A stretch of 32,438 nt of DNA from an uncultured Bacilli bacterium (GTDB lineage Bacteria; Bacillota_I; Bacilli_A; RF39; UBA660), in the NCBI GenBank assembly GCA_944332435.1, contig CALVJW010000013.1, positions 1-32,438 on the forward strand. The letters run 5' to 3'. This document shows positions 9,276 through 17,522 of this stretch, one piece after another. Numbering within the stretch: the first letter of the stretch is position 1; every line of letters starts with the position of its first letter. A program made the translations under genes and the position numbers. A model generated the notes under the pieces. The model made no database searches, was not told the DNA's origin, and worked only from the letters and a program-made list of their open reading frames with translations.

Positions 9276-10379
9276 ATGAAAAGATTGAATAGTGTTCCTA
9301 AAGCCGATGGTTTTAGAATGCCTGGGGAATTTGAAGAACATAGAGGAACATATATTATTTGGCCAGAAAGACCTGACAACTGGCGTTTGGGTGGAAAACC
9401 TGCTCAACACGTATTTGTACAAGTAGCAAATACGATTGCAAAATATGAACCAGTAACTGTTTGTGTTAGTAAAGAACAATATTCTAACGCAAGACATTTA
9501 TTAGCTGATAATGTAAGAGTTGTAGAAATGAGTAATAATGACTCATGGATTCGTGACTGTGGGGCTACTTGTGTTGTAAATGATCAAGGAGAAGTACGTG
9601 GAGTAGATTGGAAATTTAATTCATGGGGTGGACTTGTTGATGGACTTTATTTTCCATGGGATCAAGATGATAAAGTAGCACAAAAAATGTGTGAATTAGA
9701 AGGATTTGATTCATATCGCTTAGATGATTTTGTATTAGAAGGTGGATCAATTCATGTTGATGGAGAAGGAACTTTAATGGTAACAGAAGAATGTTTGTTA
9801 TCAGAAGGACGTAATCCACATATGACAAAAGAGGAAATTGAAAAGAAATTATGTGATTATCTAGGATGTGAAAAAGTATTATGGATTAAAGAAGGAATCT
9901 ATAATGATGAAACGAATGGACATGTTGACAATATGTGTAATTTCGTTCGTCCTGGTGTTGTTGCGCTTGCTTGGACAGATGATGAAAACGATCCACAATA
10001 TGCAAGAAGTAAAGCTGCTTATGATTATCTAACAAGCGAGACAGATGCAAAAGGGCGTAAATTAGAAGTACATAAAATTTTAACGCCTAAACCAATTTTA
10101 ATTACAAAAGCAGAAAGTTTAGGAGTAGATGCGATTGATGGAACACTTCCAAGACAAGAAGGAGACCGTCTAGCAGCATCTTATGTGAATTATTATACTG
10201 GAAATGGATTTGTTGCCGTACCAGTATTCAATGATCCACATGATCAATTAGCAATTCAAAAGTTACAAGAATTATATCCTGGCCGTGTAATTGAACCAAT
10301 TTATGCGAGAGAAATCTTATTAGGTGGTGGAAATATCCACTGTATTACACAACAAGTGCCAAGAGGAAACAGAAAATAG
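9276..10379 (+). CDS. aguA: Agmatine deiminase
   Basis: This enzyme hydrolyses agmatine to N-carbamoylputrescine and ammonia. I chose ATG 9276 (367 residues) because AAGGAG at 9260-9265 precedes it; the frame continues upstream into the aguD end, but no ribosome-binding site supports a start there. Conserved family segments are RMPGEFEEH near the N terminus, [20 protein letters not shown] (~87-97), [13 protein letters not shown] (~154-166), [10 protein letters not shown] (catalytic histidine, ~218) and [11 protein letters not shown], with catalytic Cys356. This is a pentein-fold guanidino hydrolase distinct from the arginine deiminase at 11.6 kb. It ends at TAG, whose G begins the aguC GTG start. 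Confidence 0.96.
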   Translation: MKRLNSVPKADGFRMPGEFEEHRGTYIIWPERPDNWRLGGKPAQHVFVQVANTIAKYEPVTVCVSKEQYSNARHLLADNVRVVEMSNNDSWIRDCGATCVVNDQGEVRGVDWKFNSWGGLVDGLYFPWDQDDKVAQKMCELEGFDSYRLDDFVLEGGSIHVDGEGTLMVTEECLLSEGRNPHMTKEEIEKKLCDYLGCEKVLWIKEGIYNDETNGHVDNMCNFVRPGVVALAWTDDENDPQYARSKAAYDYLTSETDAKGRKLEVHKILTPKPILITKAESLGVDAIDGTLPRQEGDRLAASYVNYYTGNGFVAVPVFNDPHDQLAIQKLQELYPGRVIEPIYAREILLGGGNIHCITQQVPRGNRK

Positions 10380-11311
10380 TGAGTAGAATTGTGATTGCTT
10401 TTGGAGGAAATGCCTTAGGTAACAATCCAAAAGAACAACAAAAATTAATTAAGAATGCAGTAAAAAATGTCGTGCCTTTAGTAAAACAGGGGCACGATAT
10501 TTTGTTAAATCATGGAAATGGACCACAAGTAGGAGTTATTAATCTTGCATTCGAAGATTCTTATGAAAATAAAGATATTCCTTATATGCCATTTCCAGAA
10601 TGCACTGCGATGAGTCAAGGATATATTGGTTATCATTTACAAAAAGGATTACGTGATGTATTAGAAAAAGAAAAAATTCAAAAAGAAATTGTGGCGTTAG
10701 TAACGCAAGTGATAGTAGATTCTAATGATCCATCTTTTCAAAATCCAACGAAACCAGTAGGACCATTTTATACGAAAGAAGTTGCACAAACTTTAATGAA
10801 ACAAACAGGTGAAATATATATTGAAGATTCAGGACGAGGTTATCGCAAAGTGGTAGCAAGCCCTGAACCATTAGAAATTGTTGAATTAAATAGCATTCGC
10901 ACATTATTAGAAACTGGTAGAATTGTTATTGCAGGAGGTGGTGGAGGAATTCCTGTCTTTAAGCAAGGAATTGATAAAAAAGCAACAGCTGTAATTGATA
11001 AAGACTTAGTAAGTTCACTGATGGGAAGAAAGTTAAATGCTGATATCCTAGTGATTCTTACTAATATTAAACAAGCGGAACTTTTTTATGGAACCGATCA
11101 TGCGATAAAACTTGGAAGGGTATCCGTTCAAGAAGTTTTACAATATATTGAAGAAGGCCATTTTGCTAAGGGAAGTATGTTACCTAAAATAAAAGCGGCA
11201 GTTCGTTTTGTAAAAGGAACAGATCATCGGGCAATTATTACATCATTAGAAAATTTAAGTAATGGGCTAAAAGGAATAGAGGCAACAGAAATATACGATA
11301 AAAAGTATTAA
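10379..11311 (+). CDS. aguC: Carbamate kinase of the agmatine module
   Basis: This enzyme transfers phosphate from carbamoyl phosphate to ADP, yielding ATP, ammonia and CO2; it is the energy-conserving step. The 310 residues begin with the amino acid kinase fold motif VIAFGGNALG, followed by HGNGPQVG (~45-52), [12 protein letters not shown] (~76-87), VASPEP (~158-163) and the glycine-rich IAGGGGGIPV (~181-190). The start is GTG at 10379 overlapping the aguA stop as TAGTG, with a purine-rich ribosome-binding site (AGAGGA) about eleven bases upstream, so it is probably coupled to aguA. A second carbamate kinase (arcC) lies 2.5 kb downstream; the two are clearly related but quite diverged. No terminator follows. 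Confidence 0.95.
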   Translation: MSRIVIAFGGNALGNNPKEQQKLIKNAVKNVVPLVKQGHDILLNHGNGPQVGVINLAFEDSYENKDIPYMPFPECTAMSQGYIGYHLQKGLRDVLEKEKIQKEIVALVTQVIVDSNDPSFQNPTKPVGPFYTKEVAQTLMKQTGEIYIEDSGRGYRKVVASPEPLEIVELNSIRTLLETGRIVIAGGGGGIPVFKQGIDKKATAVIDKDLVSSLMGRKLNADILVILTNIKQAELFYGTDHAIKLGRVSVQEVLQYIEEGHFAKGSMLPKIKAAVRFVKGTDHRAIITSLENLSNGLKGIEATEIYDKKY

Positions 11312-11336
11312 TTTTCTAACTAGTAAAAAATAACTG

Positions 11337-11365
11337 TTTACATCTATATTGTTAAGTGTTATGAT
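11337..11365 (+). promoter_or_regulatory. Promoter upstream of the small ORF and arcABCD
   Basis: -35 TTTACA (11337-11342), exact 17-base spacer, -10 TATGAT (11360-11365) with TG at 11357-11358 (extended -10). This is the only clear promoter between aguC and arcA, and it points into the 44-codon ORF, so that ORF and the arc genes probably share a transcript. Confidence 0.7.
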
Positions 11366-11394
11366 AATAATAGAAGATAGTAGTGAGGTATGAC

Positions 11395-11529
11395 ATGAAA
11401 AATTTGATGGTGTTGGTAGGACTATTATTAGTAATGATACTGAAAAATAAAAAAGATAATATAAGGTTACAAGGAAAGTTTGTGCCTTTTTTCTGTTTCA
11501 CGAAGCAAATACTTGGCCGTGGAAGCTAA
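11395..11529 (+). CDS. Small membrane peptide ORF (44 aa) between the agmatine and arginine modules
   Basis: This is an ORF too short for routine calling. ATG 11395 follows the ribosome-binding site AGTGAGG (11382-11388) at a 6-base spacing, 30 bases after a well-formed promoter. The peptide begins MKNLMVLVGLLLVMIL, a single hydrophobic helix, followed by a strongly basic segment KNKKDNIR and a tail FVPFFCFTKQILGRGS. It ends in TAA 49 bases before arcA. A one-helix membrane peptide or a leader peptide for arc expression are both possible. The 3' part (11492-11529) can form two overlapping short hairpins. I recognise no family. The support is position and start signals only, with no homology. 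Confidence 0.45.
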   Translation: MKNLMVLVGLLLVMILKNKKDNIRLQGKFVPFFCFTKQILGRGS

Positions 11530-11577
11530 GTATAAAAAATAGGTTACTAGTAATAGTAGATTAGAAAGGGAGGAATT

Positions 11578-12813
11578 ATGATACAAGTAACAAGTGAAAT
11601 TAAACCATTGAAAAAAGTATTACTTCATAGACCTGGGAAAGAATTATTAAATTTAACACCAGATACGTTGGAACGTCTATTATTTGACGATATTCCTTAT
11701 TTACCTGATGCACAACAAGAACACGATGAATTTGCATCTGTTTTAAGAGAAAACGGTGTTGAAGTAGTATATTTAGAAGACTTAATGAGTGAAGTATTAA
11801 GCTTAAGCGAAGAAATTAAAGAAAAATTTATTCGTCAATTTATGTATGAAGCAGGAATTCGTACACCAAAATATAAAACATTAGTTTTTGATTATTTAAA
11901 TAATATGAAAGATATGAAAGAACTTGTTTTAAAAACAATGGAAGGAATTCAAATTGGTGAATTAGATTCTAAAAAGTGGGTATTTGAAAAGTCTTTAGTA
12001 GATTTAGTAAGTGAAGAATCTAAATTTATTGCAGAACCAATGCCAAACTTATATTTTACACGTGATCCATTTGCTAGTGTTGGACATGGTGTGACATTAC
12101 ATAAGATGTATTCTGAAACAAGAAGTAGAGAAACCATTTACGCAGAATATATTTTTGAATATCATCCAGATTTTAAAGATCAAACAGTGAAATATTATGA
12201 TCGATATTTACCACATCATATGGAAGGTGGAGATGTTTTAAATTTAAATGAACATATTTTAGCAGTAGGTTATTCACAAAGAACAAGTGCGGAAGCAATT
12301 GATCAATTAGCTAAAAATTTATTTAGAGATAAAGATTGTAAAATTGATACTGTTTTAGCGTTTAATATTCCAAGTAGTCGTGCATTTATGCACTTGGATA
12401 CTGTATTTACACAAATAGATTATGATAAATTTACTTATCATCCAGGTATTATGGATACCCTTCAAGTATTTGAAATTACAGAGGGAGATGTTCCTGATAC
12501 TGATGAAGATTTAAATGTAAAAGAAATTAATGATACATTAGAAAATATTTTAAGTCATTATCTAGAAAGAAAGATTACACTTATTCCATGTGCCGGTGGA
12601 GATAAAGTTGCTGCGGAAAGAGAACAATGGAATGATGGATCTAATACATTATGTATTGCCCCAGGAGTTGTAGTTGTATATGATAGAAATAATTTAACAA
12701 ACGATACATTGAGAAAATATGGTATTAAAGTATTAGAAATTCATGGAGCAGAATTATCAAGAGGACGTGGGGGTCCAAGATGTATGAGTATGCCATTAGA
12801 AAGGGAATTGTAA
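11578..12813 (+). CDS. arcA: Arginine deiminase
   Basis: This enzyme hydrolyses L-arginine to citrulline and ammonia, the first step of the arginine deiminase pathway, which supports ATP supply and acid resistance. The 411 residues match the family length. Visible landmarks are the N-terminal [13 protein letters not shown] (~10-22), [10 protein letters not shown] (~160-169, substrate-binding region), MEGGDVLNL (~214-222), [10 protein letters not shown] (catalytic histidine, ~265-275) and the C-terminal [10 protein letters not shown] with nucleophile Cys402. A strong ribosome-binding site (GGGAGG) precedes ATG 11578. The gene leads arcB by 1 base. Together with arcBC and the YfcC-type antiporter it forms a complete pathway. 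Confidence 0.97.
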   Translation: MIQVTSEIKPLKKVLLHRPGKELLNLTPDTLERLLFDDIPYLPDAQQEHDEFASVLRENGVEVVYLEDLMSEVLSLSEEIKEKFIRQFMYEAGIRTPKYKTLVFDYLNNMKDMKELVLKTMEGIQIGELDSKKWVFEKSLVDLVSEESKFIAEPMPNLYFTRDPFASVGHGVTLHKMYSETRSRETIYAEYIFEYHPDFKDQTVKYYDRYLPHHMEGGDVLNLNEHILAVGYSQRTSAEAIDQLAKNLFRDKDCKIDTVLAFNIPSSRAFMHLDTVFTQIDYDKFTYHPGIMDTLQVFEITEGDVPDTDEDLNVKEINDTLENILSHYLERKITLIPCAGGDKVAAEREQWNDGSNTLCIAPGVVVVYDRNNLTNDTLRKYGIKVLEIHGAELSRGRGGPRCMSMPLEREL

Positions 12814-12814
12814 T

Positions 12815-13801
12815 ATGAACTTATCAGGAAGAGATTTCTTAAAATTACTAGACTATTCAAAAGAAGAAATTTTATATTTAATTGATTTAGCAAAAGTATT
12901 AAAAAGAAAAAAGCAAGATGGAGAATCACATCGATATTTAAAAGGAAAAAATGTTGTATTACTATTTGAAAAAGATTCCACTAGAACTCGATGTGCATTT
13001 GAAGTGGGTGCAATGGATCTAGGAATGGGTGTTACTTATTTAGGACCAACTGGTTCACAAATGGGAAAAAAAGAAAGTATTGCAGATACGGCAAGAGTAC
13101 TTTCTCGTATGTATGACGGAATTGAATATCGTGGATTTGAACAAACAATTGTTGAAGAATTGGCAAAAAATTCTTCTGTACCGGTTTGGAATGGTCTTAC
13201 AAACGAGTTTCATCCAACACAAATGCTTGCTGATATTATGACTGTTAGTGAAAATTTTGACACCTTAGAAGGTAGAAAATTGGTATTCTTAGGTGATGGT
13301 AGAAATAATGTTGCCAATTCTCTTATGGTAATATGTTCTAAATTAGGAATTAACTTTACTTGTTGTGCTCCTAATCAATTATTTCCAAATGCAGAATTAA
13401 TTTCACAATGTAAAACATTTGCAGCACAAAATCATTCAGAAATTGTATTAACAGAAAATGTAGAAGAAGCAGTAACAAATGCTGATGTGTTATATACAGA
13501 TGTATGGGTATCTATGGGAGAAGATGCTAGTATATGGAAAGAACGAATTGATTTATTACAACCTTATCAAGTAAATAAGCGAGTAATGAGTATGGCAAAT
13601 CCAAATGCGATTTTCTTACATTGTTTACCTTCTTTTCATGATTTAAATACAAAAATTGGAAAGGAAATATATGACAAGTTTGGCTTAGAAGAGATGGAAG
13701 TATCAAACGAAGTATTTGAATCTAGCCAATCTAAAGTTTTTGACCAAGCAGAAAATCGTTTACATACGATTAAAGCAGTCATGTATGCAACATTGAAATG
13801 A
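12815..13801 (+). CDS. arcB: Ornithine carbamoyltransferase, catabolic
   Basis: This enzyme converts citrulline and phosphate to ornithine and carbamoyl phosphate. It has 328 residues. The carbamoyl-phosphate signature STRTR is at 55-59, HPTQ at 133-136 and HCLP at 269-272. The loop around residues 75-88 reads [14 protein letters not shown], the ornithine-type version, in contrast to the [10 protein letters not shown] segment of the putrescine enzyme at 6.9 kb. It starts 1 base after arcA (ribosome-binding site AAAGGGA) and its TGA stop overlaps the arcC start by 4 bases. It is paralogous to ptcA but diverged. The catabolic direction is inferred from operon context. Confidence 0.96.
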   Translation: MNLSGRDFLKLLDYSKEEILYLIDLAKVLKRKKQDGESHRYLKGKNVVLLFEKDSTRTRCAFEVGAMDLGMGVTYLGPTGSQMGKKESIADTARVLSRMYDGIEYRGFEQTIVEELAKNSSVPVWNGLTNEFHPTQMLADIMTVSENFDTLEGRKLVFLGDGRNNVANSLMVICSKLGINFTCCAPNQLFPNAELISQCKTFAAQNHSEIVLTENVEEAVTNADVLYTDVWVSMGEDASIWKERIDLLQPYQVNKRVMSMANPNAIFLHCLPSFHDLNTKIGKEIYDKFGLEEMEVSNEVFESSQSKVFDQAENRLHTIKAVMYATLK

Positions 13802-14739
13802 AAAAAAGAATTGTTATTGCCTTAGGTGGAAATGCCTTAGGAAATACCCCAAAAGAACAATTAATGTTAGTAAAAAAGACAGCAAAAAATATTGTTGATT
13901 TAGTAGAAGAAGGTTATGACATTGTAGTCACTCATGGAAATGGTCCACAAGTAGGAATGATTAATTTAGCAATGCAAGTATCACATGAAGAGGAAAATAC
14001 CCCAGATATGCCTTTTGCAGAGTGTGGCGCTATGAGTCAAGGGTATATTGGATACCATTTACAACAGTCGATTCAACAAGAATTAGTGAAACGTCATAAA
14101 AGAAAAAATTGTATTACCGTTATTACACAAGTGTTGGTAGATTCAAAAGATAAAGCATTTAAAAATCCAACGAAACCAATTGGTAATTTTTATACAAGAG
14201 AAGAAGCAATTAAAATAGCAAATGAAAATGGTTACATTATGAAAGAAGATGCTGGTCGTGGTTATCGTAGAGTTGTAGCAAGTCCAGAACCAGTCAAAAT
14301 TATTGAAGGAAAAGTAATTAACGAATTATTGTCCAAAGGAAATATTGTAATTGCAGCAGGTGGAGGAGGAATTCCTGTTGTAAAAAGAAGAAATGCCTAT
14401 TATGGAGTGGATGCTGTAATTGATAAAGATAAAACAAGCGCACGTTTAGCACTTGATTTGAAAGCAGATATTTTCTTAATTTTAACGGCAGTAGATAAAG
14501 TATGTATTCATTTTAATACAAAAAATGAAACAGCATTAGATATATTAACAGTGAAAGAAGCAAAAGAATATATCAAACAAAAAGAGTTTAAAGAAGGTAG
14601 TATGTTACCAAAAGTAGAAGCATGTTTAAACTTCGTAAGCCATAAAAGTAATGGTCAAGCCATTATTACATCTTTAAGTAAAGCAAGAGATGCGTTACTT
14701 GGTAAAAATGGTACCTTAATTGTTAGAAGGGAAAAATAG
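13798..14739 (+). CDS. arcC: Carbamate kinase of the arginine module
   Basis: This is the second carbamate kinase in the window, making ATP from carbamoyl phosphate released by ArcB. Of 313 residues, the N terminus reads [12 protein letters not shown], then [35 protein letters not shown] and [14 protein letters not shown], and the C-terminal region has [11 protein letters not shown]. The start overlaps the arcB stop (ATGA), so translation is coupled. It aligns by eye with aguC along its whole length, with the same landmark motifs and many substitutions between them. The duplication is therefore not recent, and each kinase stays with its own module. Confidence 0.96.
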   Translation: MKKRIVIALGGNALGNTPKEQLMLVKKTAKNIVDLVEEGYDIVVTHGNGPQVGMINLAMQVSHEEENTPDMPFAECGAMSQGYIGYHLQQSIQQELVKRHKRKNCITVITQVLVDSKDKAFKNPTKPIGNFYTREEAIKIANENGYIMKEDAGRGYRRVVASPEPVKIIEGKVINELLSKGNIVIAAGGGGIPVVKRRNAYYGVDAVIDKDKTSARLALDLKADIFLILTAVDKVCIHFNTKNETALDILTVKEAKEYIKQKEFKEGSMLPKVEACLNFVSHKSNGQAIITSLSKARDALLGKNGTLIVRREK

Positions 14740-14740
14740 T

Positions 14741-16189
14741 ATGGAAAAACAAAAGAAGAAGAAGAAAGGCTTTCTGACGGCTTTCTCAATCATTTTTATT
14801 CTAATCTTTGCTTTAGGTCTTCTTTCTCATTTTTTACCTAAAGCAGAATTTGTCGATGGAGAAATCGTCAATGGTAGTGGAGTAGTAGGAGCTTCCTTAT
14901 CACAAATTTTATTATCTCCTATATTAGGATTTGAAAATGCAATTGATGTTTGTATTTTCGTACTTATTCTAGGTGGTTTTTTAGCAATTGTTAATAGAAC
15001 AGAAGCATTAGAAACGGGAATTAAAGTATTAGTTAAAAAATTAAAAGGACGTGAATTAGTTTTAATTCCAATCTTAATGTTCTTATTCTCAATTGGAGGA
15101 ACAACTTATGGAATGCTAGAAGAAACAGTAGGATTCTATGCCTTATTATCAGCAACTATGGTAATGGCTGGAATGGATACTTTAGTTGCATCTGCAATTG
15201 TATTATTAGGGGCTGGATCAGGGGTACTAGGTTCAACGATTAACCCATTTGCTGTGGGAGCAGCAGTTAGTGCCTTACCAGAAGGAGTAGATGTTAACCA
15301 AGGATTGATTATAGGATTAGGATTAGTATTATGGATTACAACTTATCTTATTTCAACATTCTTTGTTATGCATTATGCAAGAAAAGTAATTAAGAAAAAA
15401 GGCTCTACATTCTTATCTTTAAGAGAAAGAAAGAATATGGAAGCAGAGTATGGGGGACATACTTCTGTTAATTTAGATAAAGTAACATTAAGTAAAAAGC
15501 AAAAAATTACATTAGTTTTATTTGCACTTACATTTATCGTTATGATTGTAGGATTTATCCCATGGGGTGAATTTGGAATTAATATTTTTGATAAAACTAC
15601 AGGTTGGTTAACAGGATCTCCACTTGGATCTTGGTATTTCTATGAAGCAGCATTATGGTTCTTGATTATGTCTGTTTTAATAGGTTTTGTTGGTCGTACT
15701 GGAGAAAAACAATTTGTTGATACATTTATTGATGGTGCTGACGATATGGTTGGAGTAATATTGATTATTGCTATTGCTCGTGGAGCATCCGTATTGATGC
15801 AAGGAACTTACCTAGATAATTTTATTATCTATAATGCAGCTGAAGCACTTAGAAATGTGCCAATTATTGTCTTTACACCATTTAACTATTTAATTCACGT
15901 AGTATTATCTATTTTAGTACCATCAAGTTCAGGATTAATGACATTATCAGCACCAATTGTTGGTCCACTTGCTGACCAATTGGGTTATAGTGTAGAAACA
16001 ACTGTTATGACATTAGTTGCTTCTAATGGACTTGTTAACTTAATTACTCCAACTTGTGGAGCAATTATGGGTGGTTTAGCACTCGCTAAAGTAGAATATT
16101 CTACTTGGGCTAGATGGGCTGCTAAAGTAGTACTTACCATTGCCATTGTTAACATTGTAATATTAACCGTAGCGATGATGATTTTATAA
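14741..16189 (+). CDS. arcD: YfcC-family membrane antiporter, probable arginine/ornithine exchanger
   Basis: This 482-residue polytopic membrane protein has ten or more hydrophobic helices and a lysine-rich start MEKQKKKKKG. It fits the YfcC/C4-dicarboxylate anaerobic carrier family, which includes the streptococcal type of ArcD, and not the APC-type ArcD of Pseudomonas or lactococci. Characteristic stretches are GGFLAIVNRTEALE, GGTTYGMLEE, GAGSGVLGSTINPFA and VPSSSGLMTLSAPIVGPLAD. I chose ATG 14741, after the ribosome-binding site AGAAGGGA and the arcC stop; the frame extends 21 bases further without start signals. As the last gene of the arc operon it most likely exchanges arginine for ornithine. 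That specificity is inferred from context. Confidence 0.85.
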   Translation: MEKQKKKKKGFLTAFSIIFILIFALGLLSHFLPKAEFVDGEIVNGSGVVGASLSQILLSPILGFENAIDVCIFVLILGGFLAIVNRTEALETGIKVLVKKLKGRELVLIPILMFLFSIGGTTYGMLEETVGFYALLSATMVMAGMDTLVASAIVLLGAGSGVLGSTINPFAVGAAVSALPEGVDVNQGLIIGLGLVLWITTYLISTFFVMHYARKVIKKKGSTFLSLRERKNMEAEYGGHTSVNLDKVTLSKKQKITLVLFALTFIVMIVGFIPWGEFGINIFDKTTGWLTGSPLGSWYFYEAALWFLIMSVLIGFVGRTGEKQFVDTFIDGADDMVGVILIIAIARGASVLMQGTYLDNFIIYNAAEALRNVPIIVFTPFNYLIHVVLSILVPSSSGLMTLSAPIVGPLADQLGYSVETTVMTLVASNGLVNLITPTCGAIMGGLALAKVEYSTWARWAAKVVLTIAIVNIVILTVAMMIL

Positions 16190-16212
16190 AAGTAGATTTG
16201 TCTACTTTTTTT
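16188..16212 (+). terminator. Rho-independent terminator after arcD
   Basis: AAAAGTAGA (16188-16196) and TCTACTTTT (16201-16209) form a 9-bp stem with a TTTG loop and a T-run. The left arm overlaps the arcD stop codon. It ends the arginine transcript just before the rbfA promoter. Confidence 0.85.
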
Positions 16213-16225
16213 CTTTTTAATTACA

Positions 16226-16234
16226 TGGTATACT
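16226..16234 (+). promoter_or_regulatory. Extended -10 promoter of rbfA
   Basis: TG at 16226-16227, one base, then TATACT at 16229-16234. No good -35 is visible (T-rich region). The predicted start is near 16241, directly at the ribosome-binding site GAGGTGG, so the leader is very short. Confidence 0.6.
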
Positions 16235-16252
16235 ATTAATGAGGTGGAATAA

Positions 16253-16603
16253 ATGAGTATTAAAATTGAACGTATTGCTAGTATGCTTGAAAAAGAGATT
16301 AGTTATATTTTAATGATGGAAGTAAAAGATGTTGATATTAAATTTGTTACAGTAACTGGTGTAAAAGTATCAAGTGATTTAAGTTATGCAAAAGTATATG
16401 TAACCGTGCTAGATGATAATAAAAAAGAAAGTACGATGAAAGCATTAAAAGATGCTAGTGGATTTATTCGTCATGAACTTTATGATCGAGTAGATATTCG
16501 TCATATTCCAGAACTAGAATTTGTTTATGATGAGTCAATTGCGTATGGGAAAAAGATTGAAGATAAAATTAAGGAAATTCATGAAAAAGAGGAAGAAAAA
16601 TAA
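16253..16603 (+). CDS. rbfA: 30S ribosome-binding factor A
   Basis: RbfA is a KH-fold assembly factor that binds immature 30S subunits near helix 44 and 16S rRNA ends. It has 116 residues, the usual length. Family features are RIASMLEKEISYILMMEVKD at the N terminus, FVTVTGVKVSSDLSYAKVYVTVL in the middle and RHELYDRVDIRHIPELEFVYDESI near the end, with a charged C-terminal tail. In Bacillus it sits directly downstream of infB and ylxP; here 13.5 kb of polyamine and arginine genes lie between them, and it has its own promoter. The next genes are the T-box-controlled deoC and tyrS. Confidence 0.96.
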   Translation: MSIKIERIASMLEKEISYILMMEVKDVDIKFVTVTGVKVSSDLSYAKVYVTVLDDNKKESTMKALKDASGFIRHELYDRVDIRHIPELEFVYDESIAYGKKIEDKIKEIHEKEEEK

Positions 16604-16611
16604 AAATATTT

Positions 16612-16640
16612 TTGACTTTCTAAATAAAATAACATATAAT
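16612..16640 (+). promoter_or_regulatory. Strong sigma-A promoter of the T-box leader
   Basis: -35 TTGACT (16612-16617), exact 17-base spacer, -10 TATAAT (16635-16640). Near consensus and without a TG extension, unlike most other promoters in the window. It begins within 10 bases of the rbfA stop. Confidence 0.85.
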
Positions 16641-16654
16641 AATATTATATTTGA

Positions 16655-16848
16655 TGTGGAAAAATATAAGTAATAATATAACTGGTAAAGAGAAAACTAA
16701 TGGTGGATGAAAATTAGTCAAGGTTAGATTATGAAATACAGATTTGGAGTCAAAACGTAAATTCGCGTTAAGAATGAAGAGCATAAGTATTTATGAAATA
16801 AGGTGGTACCGCGGGGAGACTCGTCCTTATATCTAAATACTTTTTTTT
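16655..16848 (+). promoter_or_regulatory. Tyrosine T-box riboswitch controlling deoC-tyrS
   Basis: A T-box leader reads tRNA charging: uncharged tRNA pairs with the specifier codon and the T-box bulge and stabilises an antiterminator. The T-box sequence GGTGGTACCGCGG is at 16802-16814, with the acceptor-pairing UGGU at 16804-16807, which suits tRNA-Tyr with discriminator A. In stem I a GAGA motif lies near 16690, the distal hairpin has CTAAT/ATTAG arms around GGTGGATGAAA, and the specifier loop holds GAAATACA with a tyrosine TAC codon at 16737-16739. The terminator pairs AAGTATTTA (16785-16793) with TAAATACTT (16834-16842), is helped by ATAAGG/CCTTAT, and ends in a T-run to 16848. tyrS downstream agrees with the specifier. 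Confidence 0.93.
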
Positions 16849-16865
16849 ATTAGTAGGAGGTATCT

Positions 16866-17522
16866 ATGGAAATAAATAATTTAATTGATAGTACAAAATT
16901 AGGATTTACTGTAACAACAGAAGACATTAAAACATTATGTGCGGAAGCGAAACAATATCATTTTGCGAGTGTTTGTGTTCCACCTTGTTATGTAGAATAT
17001 GCCGTACAAGAGTTAAAAGAAAGCAGTATTGCAGTTTGTACTGTTGTAGGATTTCCATTTGGGAATAATACATCAGAAGTAAAAGCATATGAAGCGGAAA
17101 ATGCAATTGCAATGGGTGCTGACGAAATTGATATGGTAATGAATATTGGAGCTTTAAAAGAACAAAGCTATGATTATGTAAAAGAAGATATTGAAGAGGT
17201 AAGAGATGCTTGTAAGGGAAAAACTTTAAAAGTGATTATTGAAACGAGTGTTCTTACAGAAGAAGAAATTCGTAAAGCAACGGATATTTGTAATGAGACA
17301 TATGTTCATTTTATTAAAACTTCCACTGGCTTTGGAAATCGTGGTGCTAGTACAGAAGATATTGAAATTATTAATGAGGAAAAGAGTGATATCTTAGAAA
17401 TAAAAGCAAGTGGAGGTATTAAATCATTGAAACAGGTTGTTGATTTTATGGATATGGGGGTTACTCGTATTGGAACAAGTAGTGGAGTAGAGATTATGAA
17501 AGAAATGGATGGTGAAAATTAA
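16866..17522 (+). CDS. deoC: Deoxyribose-phosphate aldolase
   Basis: DeoC cleaves 2-deoxyribose 5-phosphate to acetaldehyde and glyceraldehyde 3-phosphate in deoxynucleoside catabolism, using a Schiff-base lysine. The 218 residues carry the class I aldolase landmarks LIDSTKLG at the N terminus, VVGFPFGN, GADEIDMVMNIG, VIIETSVL, HFIKTSTGFG with the Schiff-base Lys151, and EIKASGGI with the second catalytic Lys180. A strong ribosome-binding site AGGAGG (16855-16860) follows the T-box terminator. The stop TAA is followed immediately by the tyrS ATG. Its place as the first gene under a tyrosine T-box, ahead of tyrS, is unusual, because it has no evident link to tyrosine metabolism. Acetaldehyde and GAP products would enter central carbon flow (gap is at 30.9 kb). 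Confidence 0.95.
   Translation: MEINNLIDSTKLGFTVTTEDIKTLCAEAKQYHFASVCVPPCYVEYAVQELKESSIAVCTVVGFPFGNNTSEVKAYEAENAIAMGADEIDMVMNIGALKEQSYDYVKEDIEEVRDACKGKTLKVIIETSVLTEEEIRKATDICNETYVHFIKTSTGFGNRGASTEDIEIINEEKSDILEIKASGGIKSLKQVVDFMDMGVTRIGTSSGVEIMKEMDGEN

Noticed and set aside
11319-11553. ACTAGTAA occurring at 11319 and 11546, flanking the small ORF, as a possible direct repeat of an insertion
   Set aside because: Only 8 bases, AT-rich and not exactly bounding any element; chance is likely.
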